22,224 nt of DNA, from IMG/VR virus record IMGVR_UViG_3300017963_000788, positions 1-22,224 of that record; one strand, written 5' to 3'. The notes below the pieces were generated by a model. The model did no database searches, had not been told where the DNA came from, and saw only the letters and a program-made list of their open reading frames with translations. A program made the position numbers and the translations under genes. The DNA comes from a virus. This document shows, piece by piece, positions 6,499-12,553 of this stretch. The stretch's first letter is position 1. The number at the start of each line of letters is the position of its first letter.

Positions 6499-7632
6499 AT
6501 GAAAAAGTTAAATGAATTAATGCAATCTCGTGCCGCTATTAACGATCAGATTAATGACATTATAGCAGCTGATGAGCTTACTGATGAACAAAGAGCTCAA
6601 GTTACTGAGCTAGAAGGTAAGGTTGATTCCTTAAAGGAAGAAATCGAATTCCTAAAGCGTCAGGAAGAAAGAAATGCTGAAATGGCATCCGTTAACATCG
6701 TTGAGAGCAACACTAAAGATGACGAAACTGGTTCAAACCTAGTTCGTTCACTTAATGAGCTTTTCACAACTGGTCACATTACAAGTGATTACAGAGGTAA
6801 GGAAGGATTCGTAATCCCTTCTACTATCTTTAGAGCAGACCCTATCCTAACAACCACTAACACTGGTATCATCAACAAAGTTGTTGACCCTACTGTTAGC
6901 ATTAAGAGATCTTATGGAGAGCAATTCCTAAGAGACCTTGGTGTTCGTTTCTACGAAGGTGTTACTGGTAACCTTGTTCTTCCTTCAATGGCGGAAACAA
7001 CTGCTACCCTTACTGCTGAGTCTGGAACTGCAACTTCTGCAAGCCAAGCTCCTACTTCAAATACTCTTTCTGCAAAGAGAATTGACGTAGTTCAAGGATA
7101 TAACAGAGAATTCCTTGCTCAAACTTCTGTTTATGATAGCTTACTACAAGACCTTGTAGATTCTATTGGTGTACAGATGGTTTACACATTCTTCGATAAC
7201 ATGGCAACTGATGCTGTTGATGCATCTGTAGCAGGTACCACTGCTGGTGTTACTTACTCAGACGTTCTTGGTCTTGAGAAGAACCTTGCTGATGTAATGG
7301 GAGATATTAAGTTCGTAGGAACTCCTGCTTTCAAGCAGTATCTTAAGAATCTTAATGCTTCTTCTGCAAACATCAAGTTTGCTTGGGGAGATGATAACAC
7401 TCTATTAGGTCTTCCAGCAATGGCAGCTAATGGTGTTAATGCTAATCAATTATGGTTAGGTGACTGGAGCAAGTCTGCACAGGCAATGTTCGGTGACATG
7501 GAAATCATAGTTGACCCTTACTCTGTGAAGAAATCAGGTAAAGTAGAGGTATACGCAGTTCAGCTTGCTGACTCTGGTACTTCAAACTACCGTCACTTCT
7601 CATGGATTACTGATGGATCAATCGGTGTATAA
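6499..7632 (+). CDS. Major capsid protein, HK97 fold
   Basis: This is the 377-residue shell protein. Residues 1-65 form a charged helical segment with heptad-like spacing (LTDEQRAQVTELEGKVDSL, EEIEFLKRQEER), matching the delta domain that serves as an internal scaffold and is removed by the protease. The mature part probably begins somewhere around residues 75-105, near the polar linker SNTKDDETGSN and the start of the ordered fold. Family landmarks include EGFVIPSTIFRADPIL, the E-loop region around VTGNLVLPSMAETTATLTAE, and the P-domain segment LLGLPAMAANGVNANQLWLGD followed by AQAMFGDMEIIVDPYS. Codon use looks more optimised (more GTT, CTT, TCT) than in the tail genes, fitting high expression. 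It is co-transcribed with the protease and closed by the terminator downstream. Confidence 0.95.
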   Translation: MKKLNELMQSRAAINDQINDIIAADELTDEQRAQVTELEGKVDSLKEEIEFLKRQEERNAEMASVNIVESNTKDDETGSNLVRSLNELFTTGHITSDYRGKEGFVIPSTIFRADPILTTTNTGIINKVVDPTVSIKRSYGEQFLRDLGVRFYEGVTGNLVLPSMAETTATLTAESGTATSASQAPTSNTLSAKRIDVVQGYNREFLAQTSVYDSLLQDLVDSIGVQMVYTFFDNMATDAVDASVAGTTAGVTYSDVLGLEKNLADVMGDIKFVGTPAFKQYLKNLNASSANIKFAWGDDNTLLGLPAMAANGVNANQLWLGDWSKSAQAMFGDMEIIVDPYSVKKSGKVEVYAVQLADSGTSNYRHFSWITDGSIGV

Positions 7633-7682
7633 TCACTGAAATCTTTATATTGTTTTGAGATTATAGTCGTAACTCAAACCCA

Positions 7683-7709
7683 GGGAGCTCGTTCTGAGCT
7701 CCCTTTTTT
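7683..7709 (+). terminator. Strong intrinsic terminator after major capsid gene
   Basis: GGGAGCTC (7683-7690) and GAGCTCCC (7696-7703) form a perfect 8-bp GC-rich stem with a 5-nt loop (GTTCT), followed by six T residues. It lies 50 nt after the capsid stop codon. A weaker inverted repeat (TTTGAG...CTCAAA) sits just upstream. An open frame reaching back into this terminator exists for the next gene, but its ATG at 7771 lies beyond it. Confidence 0.92.
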
Positions 7710-7739
7710 GTTGCGTTCTGCTTCCAACCATGAAGCGTT

Positions 7740-7756
7740 GATATATATAAAAATAA
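7740..7756 (+). promoter_or_regulatory. Putative late promoter before head-tail connector genes
   Basis: GATATATATAAAAATAA begins 30 nt after the end of the terminator T-run and ends 14 nt before the ATG at 7771. The terminator should stop upstream transcription, so a promoter is needed here, and this motif is the obvious candidate. This is the best contextual evidence that the motif family consists of promoters. Confidence 0.65.
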
Positions 7757-7770
7757 GCAAAAGTAGAACG

Positions 7771-8334
7771 ATGAATTACTACAATAATTACGAAATAACT
7801 ACAGCCAGCACCAAGTTAATCTACCACGTTACATTAACTGAAGCCAAAGAACAATTAGGATTAGTGTTCTCACAAGATTATGATGATAATTACATCAATA
7901 GGTTAATTAAAGCAGCCCACCTTGAATGTGAAGCATACATTCAAAAGGATATTGCAAGAACCAGGAATGTAGCCCAAATATGGGACTTTAGCGGTGATTT
8001 TATCAAGATAGAAAAAGGTCACTTCAATGAGTTTGAATCCATTAAGGACACCAATGACACTGAGAGAACAACGGTCTCAACAACCTTAAGGACATATCCT
8101 GAATGGTTTGAGATTGAGCTAGCATCACCAGTTACATCTGATCCACTAACGGTGACCTACATCACAGGATTCGATGATGGAGCATGCCCAGAGTTGATAA
8201 AGCAAGCCATACTTATGAAGATAGGTGCTTACTATGATTTTGAACGTAACGGTTATGTTGGTGGTTCCTATAAGGATAACAAAACTGCTGAGAGGTTGCT
8301 CAATAATTACATGAGTGTTGCACAACTTCACTAA
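7771..8334 (+). CDS. Head-tail connector, HK97 gp6-like
   Basis: This adaptor protein forms a ring beneath the portal. I chose the ATG at 7771 because the frame upstream runs through the promoter-like motif and into the terminator. The resulting 187-residue product has the gp6-like layout: LTEAKEQLGLVFSQDYDDNYI followed by INRLIKAAHLECEAYIQKDI, the helical block that opens this family, then a beta-rich middle (residues about 65-135) containing TVTYITGFDD, then a C-terminal helical block with PELIKQAILMKIGAYYDFER and RLLNNYM. It heads a tightly packed block of four head-tail joining genes. Position, directly after the capsid gene, and fold pattern agree. Confidence 0.85.
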   Translation: MNYYNNYEITTASTKLIYHVTLTEAKEQLGLVFSQDYDDNYINRLIKAAHLECEAYIQKDIARTRNVAQIWDFSGDFIKIEKGHFNEFESIKDTNDTERTTVSTTLRTYPEWFEIELASPVTSDPLTVTYITGFDDGACPELIKQAILMKIGAYYDFERNGYVGGSYKDNKTAERLLNNYMSVAQLH

Positions 8335-8348
8335 AATAAGATGATGAT

Positions 8349-8675
8349 ATGAACCCATATACGGAAGTAATAACTGTAGAGAAACTAACAAAAACTAAGG
8401 ATGATGTTGGTACACCAGTTGAGGTGTGGTCAGAACTTTGTGTTGTTAGAGCATCAGTAAAACAGAATCCAGGAGGAAGACTTTATGACCAAGATCCACA
8501 AATGAACTTTCATGAGTTTAATATGACATTCTATACAAGATTCATAGAAGGAATAAACTATCAATGTAGGATAAAGTATTGTGATGATCTATTTGTGATT
8601 AGAAGTATAACTCCTATAATGAGAAGAAAAGGACATGAGCTTGTATGTTCAAGAAAACTATCTGATGGAAGATAA
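8349..8675 (+). CDS. Head-tail adaptor / head closure protein
   Basis: The 108-residue protein matches the pattern of the phage head-tail joining family (HK97 gp7, SPP1 gp16 type). It begins with a strand-rich segment that includes EVITVEKLTKTKDDVGTPVEVWSEL, continues with VVRASVKQNPGGRLYD, where homologues have the W.xVxP..G.E element, and ends with the paired strands YQCRIKYCDDLFVIRSITPIMRRKGHELVCSRKL. These small beta-barrel proteins close the channel below the connector. Two other ATG codons just upstream (8341, 8344) are in different frames. The stop overlaps the next start by one base (TAATG), which implies translational coupling. Confidence 0.8.
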   Translation: MNPYTEVITVEKLTKTKDDVGTPVEVWSELCVVRASVKQNPGGRLYDQDPQMNFHEFNMTFYTRFIEGINYQCRIKYCDDLFVIRSITPIMRRKGHELVCSRKLSDGR

Positions 8676-9133
8676 TGGCAGCTAAGATTGAAATAATAGG
8701 AATGAAGGAACTTGAAAAGTTACTTAATAGCATACCTGATAGTGTTGCTGTAGATGCTCTTAGGAATATTAATCGTGCTGGTGGTCAAGAATACAAGGCT
8801 GAAATGCAATCTCAAGCACCAGTAGGTAGTGATAATATACATAGGAACATTAGAATACAAAATGATCCAGAAGATAAGACTGCCATATTCATTGGTGTTT
8901 CAAATAAAGCTTATTGGGCTAGATTTGTTGAGTTTGGTACTAAGGTTAGAACAACAAAGGGTAAGGGACCAATAATATATGGTAAAGCAAATAGAGGTCA
9001 AATGAAACCAGAACCATTTATAGCACCATCAATAGAAAAGGCTACACCAAGAGCAATAGATAGCATATTCCAAAAGATGGGTAAGAGAGTAACTTCCTAC
9101 ATCAAAAGGTACACTAAAAAAATATCAAAATAA
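8675..9133 (+). CDS. HK97 gp10-like tail-completion/neck protein
   Basis: The 152-residue protein carries the clear gp10-like signature: I.GM.EL.K.L at the N-terminus, a helix with AGGQEYKAEMQSQAPVGSDN (about 40-59), then IGVSNKAYWARFVEFGTK (about 75-92), in which YWA.FVEFGT is highly characteristic, and a C-terminal PEPFIAPSIEKA segment. Family members act at the head-tail interface or as tail-completion proteins. The gene overlaps both neighbours by a single base in TAATG form. It is lysine-rich at the end (IKRYTKKISK). Confidence 0.88.
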   Translation: MAAKIEIIGMKELEKLLNSIPDSVAVDALRNINRAGGQEYKAEMQSQAPVGSDNIHRNIRIQNDPEDKTAIFIGVSNKAYWARFVEFGTKVRTTKGKGPIIYGKANRGQMKPEPFIAPSIEKATPRAIDSIFQKMGKRVTSYIKRYTKKISK

Positions 9134-9516
9134 TGAGCTTAAAAACAGAGATATACGACCTACTTGTTGCAGATTCCAGTATTAATTATTGGGTTGGTGA
9201 TAATATCTATCATAATATATTACCATTAAATCAAGATACTTCGGCAAACTCACTAGTATATATGTCAAGGATAGCAACTCCAACTCATACTATGAATGAA
9301 AGAGACATTAGTGAGGAATATAGTGTAACTATAAAGATAGTTGGTACAAGTCCGGTTAATAATGAAAATATAAATAGAGAAGTAAGACGAACAATGCAAG
9401 CATACTCATCTGCTAATATTGCTGATGTTATGTTTGAAAGAGATATAGATGTGTATGATGAAGATAATGACTTATATACTGAGTCATTAGATTTCACTGT
9501 ATATTACTACAATTAA
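9133..9516 (+). CDS. Tail completion / tail terminator protein (DUF3168-like)
   Basis: The 127-residue protein opens MSLKTEIYDLLVADSSINYW, the helical start of the DUF3168 family, then NIYHNILPLNQDTSANSLVYM, and ends with the strands RDIDVYDEDNDLYTESLDFTVYYY that complete a small alpha/beta fold. Members cap the tail tube or join it to the head. It is the last of four overlapping genes, and a small hairpin and a new promoter-like motif follow directly. Confidence 0.78.
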   Translation: MSLKTEIYDLLVADSSINYWVGDNIYHNILPLNQDTSANSLVYMSRIATPTHTMNERDISEEYSVTIKIVGTSPVNNENINREVRRTMQAYSSANIADVMFERDIDVYDEDNDLYTESLDFTVYYYN

Positions 9517-9517
9517 A

Positions 9518-9534
9518 AAAGGATTTAATCCTTT
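9518..9534. repeat. Small hairpin after tail-completion gene
   Basis: AAAGGATTTAATCCTTT forms a 7-bp stem with a 3-nt loop, starting in the A-run just after the stop codon. On the + strand no T-run follows, so it is not a standard forward intrinsic terminator. Read on the - strand it is followed by six T residues. It may mark a transcript end or simply be a stability element. Confidence 0.45.
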
Positions 9535-9535
9535 A

Positions 9536-9550
9536 GATATATAAATAAAT
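9536..9550 (+). promoter_or_regulatory. Putative late promoter before tail tube gene
   Basis: GATATATAAATAAAT is one of the closest copies to the T4-like TATAAATA form. It is followed by a second A/T-rich block (AATAAAATAAAC, 9551-9562) and ends 25 nt before the ATG at 9576, the longest spacing among the copies. If the second block is counted, the spacing falls to 13 nt. Confidence 0.55.
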
Positions 9551-9575
9551 AATAAAATAAACTAACGATAGAGAC

Positions 9576-9983
9576 ATGGCAAATGAATTATTATCCAAAA
9601 CTATGGTTATCTCGCTTGATGGCAATCCAATAGCAAGAACTACAGGTTTTAGCTTCAACGTTGATAAAGAAACAGTAGACGTAACGTCTTTCGATTCAAC
9701 ATCTAGTTGGAAGGAATTCCTTGTAGACTTAAAAGAGGCCGAGATCTCGTTTGACGGTCTTGTGTCAAGAGATAGCTCAAGTTCTACCAATGATTATGAA
9801 ACATTGTTAACTAACATTATGACTTCAGATGCTTCTGTTGCATTCTTACTGGATGACTCAGCAGCTCCAACTGATATTACTGGTGCTGGTTATCTAACTA
9901 ACGTTTCACTTACTGGAAGTTTAGGAGACAAGCAGACTTATAGCGGTACGCTTAAGCCTACTGGTCCAATATCCATAGCGTAA
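9576..9983 (+). CDS. Major tail (tube) protein
   Basis: The 135-residue protein has the pattern of TP901-1-type major tail proteins: an early strand pair with VISLDGNPIARTTGFSFNVD, then ETVDVTSFDSTSSWKEFL (about residues 33-50), a hallmark in which TSFDS is followed by WKEF, then EISFDGLVSRDSS, and near the end LTNVSLTGSLGDKQTYSGTL, the closing strands. These proteins form stacked hexameric rings. The gene is monocistronic in layout: a promoter-like motif precedes it and a T8 run and long hairpin follow, fitting strong separate expression. The codons appear more optimised at the 3' half. Confidence 0.87.
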   Translation: MANELLSKTMVISLDGNPIARTTGFSFNVDKETVDVTSFDSTSSWKEFLVDLKEAEISFDGLVSRDSSSSTNDYETLLTNIMTSDASVAFLLDDSAAPTDITGAGYLTNVSLTGSLGDKQTYSGTLKPTGPISIA

Positions 9984-10011
9984 AACTGACGACCTTTTTT
10001 TTCATAATAAA

Positions 10012-10044
10012 TAATATAGGTGGGAGTAATTCCCACCTGTATTA
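10012..10044 (+). promoter_or_regulatory. 14-bp hairpin upstream of tail chaperone gene
   Basis: Positions 10012-10025 pair with 10031-10044 across a 5-nt loop. The core AGGTGGGA/TCCCACCT is perfect, and six more pairs, one of them a G-U wobble, extend it outward. It ends 15 nt before the chaperone ATG. No T-run follows, so it is not a classical terminator; a T8 run lies upstream at 9995-10002. It could stabilise the 3' end of tail-tube mRNA, reduce read-through, or modulate chaperone translation. Confidence 0.6.
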
Positions 10045-10059
10045 AACTAAACGTATATT

Positions 10060-10362
10060 ATGATAAAATATCTCAAAACACAAGATGGAGAAAAGATACC
10101 TTTTTGTATCTCATACTCCGCATTAGCCGCTTGGGCTGATGAAACTAATAAATCCTTTGACGACTTGGGTGATAACCTTAACATGGCTGAATTAGAGCCA
10201 TTATTTTATTATGCCCTATTAGCCGGAGCGCGTCAAACCAAACAACCATTCCCTGATTATGATCGTAAGAGTGAGGAATACCTATTCCTTATTGACGATA
10301 TATGGTTTGACTTCATAACTGCAATGCCGGATTTTTTCCAAGGGCTGGTTCCTACAAAATAG
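10060..10362 (+). CDS. Tail assembly chaperone, short form (gpG-like)
   Basis: The 100-residue product sits between tail tube and tape measure, where every long-tailed phage encodes its tail assembly chaperones. It starts MIKYLKTQDGEKIPFCISYS and is helical and acidic afterwards (ETNKSFDDLGDNLNMAELEP, FYYALLAGARQT), as in TP901-type chaperones. Near the end a T TTT TTC heptamer (10332-10338) lies in frame. The -1 frame is open from 10311 onward, so a minority of ribosomes should make an extended form. The ordinary stop is the TAG at 10360-10362. Chaperones of this type coat the tape measure protein during tail assembly. Confidence 0.85.
   Translation: MIKYLKTQDGEKIPFCISYSALAAWADETNKSFDDLGDNLNMAELEPLFYYALLAGARQTKQPFPDYDRKSEEYLFLIDDIWFDFITAMPDFFQGLVPTK
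10332..10338 (+). promoter_or_regulatory. -1 ribosomal frameshift site T TTT TTC
   Basis: In the frame of the short chaperone the bases read GAT TTT TTC, so the heptamer is T TTT TTC, a perfect X XXY YYZ slippery sequence. It lies 22 nt before the zero-frame stop and inside the window (10311-10360) where both frames are open. I see no clear stimulatory stem-loop; GGTTCC and GGATCC downstream could pair with one mismatch. Confidence 0.85.
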
Positions 10363-10823
10363 AAAGCACTGATGGATCCCAATCTGAATCTGAAGAAGAG
10401 GAGGATTGGGATTGGAATGATACAACAGTTCTTTTGGGTATGGCAGTATCGTATGCTGGTATAAGACCTAAAGACTTTTGGGATCTAGCCCCAGTAGAAC
10501 TAAACAAAATACTCACATTCACGGCAAAGAAAAGAAAGGATACTTATGAATCCCATTATAGGGATATGTATGAAAGTATGAGATTACAAACTCTTTATCT
10601 TGTTAATGCTCAACTTCCTGGTAAGTCACAAGTAAAGTCTTTAGAAGCTTTAATGCCATTACCATGGGATAAAGTAAAACATAAACCACAAGAGGTAACT
10701 CCATTTACTGATGAAGAGGCTGAATACTATAAAAATAAGATACAAAAATCATCTCAAAAGAGTTCTGGTCCTGATATTAACTATCCAGAGTTCAAGGACT
10801 ATCTAAATAATATAGAAAGATAG
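10338..10823 (+). CDS. Tail assembly chaperone, -1 frameshift extension (gpT part of GT)
   Basis: This is the second half of the chaperone gene, read only after a -1 shift at 10332-10338. The fusion would have 93 residues from the first frame plus 161 from this one, about 254 in total, close to lambda gpGT in size. The junction is followed by a Ser/Glu-rich acidic linker (STDGSQSESEEEEDWDWND). A helical domain then begins MAVSYAGIRPKDFWDLAPVE, typical of chaperone C-terminal parts (the AG..P..FWDL.P.EL pattern), and LTFTAKKRKDTYESHYRDM and a basic-acidic tail follow. An internal ATG at 10440 could allow separate initiation, but the open frame extending upstream to the slip site, without a start of its own, favours frameshifting. 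Confidence 0.85.
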   Translation, partial: PRAGSYKIESTDGSQSESEEEEDWDWNDTTVLLGMAVSYAGIRPKDFWDLAPVELNKILTFTAKKRKDTYESHYRDMYESMRLQTLYLVNAQLPGKSQVKSLEALMPLPWDKVKHKPQEVTPFTDEEAEYYKNKIQKSSQKSSGPDINYPEFKDYLNNIER

Positions 10824-10826
10824 AGA

Positions 10827-10842
10827 GATATATAAAATAAAA
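10827..10842 (+). promoter_or_regulatory. Putative late promoter before tape measure gene
   Basis: GATATATAAAATAAAA is an exact match to the 15-nt consensus and ends 10 nt before the ATG at 10853. It begins 3 nt after the chaperone stop. Confidence 0.58.
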
Positions 10843-10852
10843 TCCTTGATAA

Positions 10853-12550
10853 ATGGCCAAGAATAAGATAATGACGGATCTTGCGGTTCGTATCTCAACA
10901 CAAACAGCAGAATTAAAAAAGGGACTTAGAAAAGCATCAGGTCAACTTAAGACCTTTGGAATGAAGGCTAAGACTGCCAGTAAAGAATTCTCAGCTGGTT
11001 TTAAAGGTGCTTTTACAGGTGTTGCCGGTATGGCTAATCCTATGATGGCCCAATTAACTTCAATATTGGGTGGCGCTACCAGTGGAATGAAAGCACTAAC
11101 AAAAGGAACTAAACTATGGAAGGTTGCCATAGCATCTACTGGTGTAGGATTGCTGGTGATAGCCTTAGGAGCATTGGTCACCTGGCTTAACAATACAAAA
11201 GAGGGTATGCTTGTAATGAGTAGAGCCACTGAAGTTGTTAAAGCAGTTATAGGTGTTGTTCTTGATCGTATAGCCAAGTTTGGTGGTGCTATAGTTAAAC
11301 TATTTAGTGGTGATTTTCAGGGTGCCTGGGATGATGCTAAGGGTGCCGTAGCAGGTGTTGGTGATCAAATAGTGGATGTTGCTAAGAAAGCTGATCAAAT
11401 AGCCAAGGATGAGGATGCTAATACTAAAAAGGAGATAGCCAATAAGAAGAAGATTGCCAAGCTTCTTGAAGAAAATGGTAACTTAAGATTAAAATCAAGA
11501 GATATTGATAAGTACACTGCTGATGAACGTCAGATGTTTGCAGCACAAGAACTTAAGAACTTAAGAGAGGTCAATAAAATGAAGACTGAAACTCTTGATG
11601 ATGAGATAGATCTTCTTGAAAGACGTCAAGCCTTGGGTGAGAATACACTTGAGGATGATATGGAGCTTGCTAATCTTCAACAAAAAAGAGCCCAAGAAGT
11701 AAAGAATATGCTCTTACAAGAGAAAGAGCTAATGATGCTTGGCCAAGATATTAGAAGACAAAAGGAAGCACAAGAAAAGGCTGAGATTAAGATTGCTGAA
11801 GCAAAACAAAAGCAACTTGCTGCCGATCAAAAGATGGCTGAAAAACTCTTTGGTAAAAAGGTTACAAAGACTGAACCAAAGATGGATAAAGATCTTCTTG
11901 ATAAGAGGATGCAAGCGCTTGGTGATGCAGCAGAAAAAGAATTAGAGATTAATCAAAACAAGCTTGATAGGATAGCAGAACAAGAGGCTCAAGCTGAAGC
12001 AGAAAGGCAACAAAGACAACAAATGACCTTTGATTTCATCAATGGTATGATGGATGCTATGGCTAATATACAAAGAGCCAATATGAATAAGGAGTTGGCG
12101 GCGGCTGGTGATAATGAGAAGAAGAAAGAGGAGATTAAGAAAAAGTACGCTAAGAAGGAAAAGAAAATGGCAATAATGAGGACACTTATATCAGGTGCTG
12201 AAGGTGTTGCTAAAACTATAGCAACATTAGGTATGCCACTTGCTATTCCTTTTATTGCATTGGCTGCAGCAACTACAGCAGCTCAAATAGCAGCAATAGC
12301 CTCACAAAACTTTGCAATGGGTGGTGTTGTTGATAAAGGATTCTCATTAGCCACAGTAGGAGAAAGAGGTAAGGAGACAGTAGCATTACCTAGAGGATCT
12401 AGAGTTGTATCTCATGCTGATACAATGAAAGCACTTGGTCAATCTAATGGAAAGGCTGTTAAAGTAATGGTTGAGGATGTATTAATCAGAGGAGAAGATC
12501 TTAGAATAGTGCTATCTGAAGCAAATAGAAGAAAACTAAATACACTATAA
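10853..12550 (+). CDS. Tape measure protein
   Basis: This protein spans the tail lumen, sets tail length and is ejected with the DNA. At 565 residues it is short for the class; at about 1.5 angstrom per helical residue it implies a tail under roughly 90 nm. Residues 1-85 are helical and basic. A hydrophobic segment follows at about 89-112 (LWKVAIASTGVGLLVIALGA), then a long, highly charged helical region (about 155-445) rich in Glu, Lys, Gln and Ala and predicted coiled coil, then a second hydrophobic stretch (about 448-483). The C-terminus has FAMGGVVDKGFSLATVGERG and VALPRGSRVVSHADT, a GG..x.G...VGE.G.E...LP.GS.V motif common to tape measures. It follows the chaperone genes, as expected, and ends 3 nt before the next gene. 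Confidence 0.92.
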   Translation: MAKNKIMTDLAVRISTQTAELKKGLRKASGQLKTFGMKAKTASKEFSAGFKGAFTGVAGMANPMMAQLTSILGGATSGMKALTKGTKLWKVAIASTGVGLLVIALGALVTWLNNTKEGMLVMSRATEVVKAVIGVVLDRIAKFGGAIVKLFSGDFQGAWDDAKGAVAGVGDQIVDVAKKADQIAKDEDANTKKEIANKKKIAKLLEENGNLRLKSRDIDKYTADERQMFAAQELKNLREVNKMKTETLDDEIDLLERRQALGENTLEDDMELANLQQKRAQEVKNMLLQEKELMMLGQDIRRQKEAQEKAEIKIAEAKQKQLAADQKMAEKLFGKKVTKTEPKMDKDLLDKRMQALGDAAEKELEINQNKLDRIAEQEAQAEAERQQRQQMTFDFINGMMDAMANIQRANMNKELAAAGDNEKKKEEIKKKYAKKEKKMAIMRTLISGAEGVAKTIATLGMPLAIPFIALAAATTAAQIAAIASQNFAMGGVVDKGFSLATVGERGKETVALPRGSRVVSHADTMKALGQSNGKAVKVMVEDVLIRGEDLRIVLSEANRRKLNTL

Positions 12551-12553
12551 AAT

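Noticed and set aside
7708-7770. Upstream extension of the head-tail connector gene
   Set aside because: The extended frame starts inside the terminator T-run and runs through the promoter-like motif; the family-like sequence begins only after the ATG at 7771.
9518-9534. Intrinsic terminator on the + strand after the tail-completion gene
   Set aside because: The hairpin is AT-rich and short and is not followed by a T-run on this strand, so I list it only as a hairpin.
10942-11277. A 111-codon open frame on the - strand inside the tape measure gene
   Set aside because: It lies wholly opposite a confident gene, has low-complexity hydrophobic content mirroring the Ala/Gly-rich coding strand, and has no promoter-like motif or neighbour on that strand.
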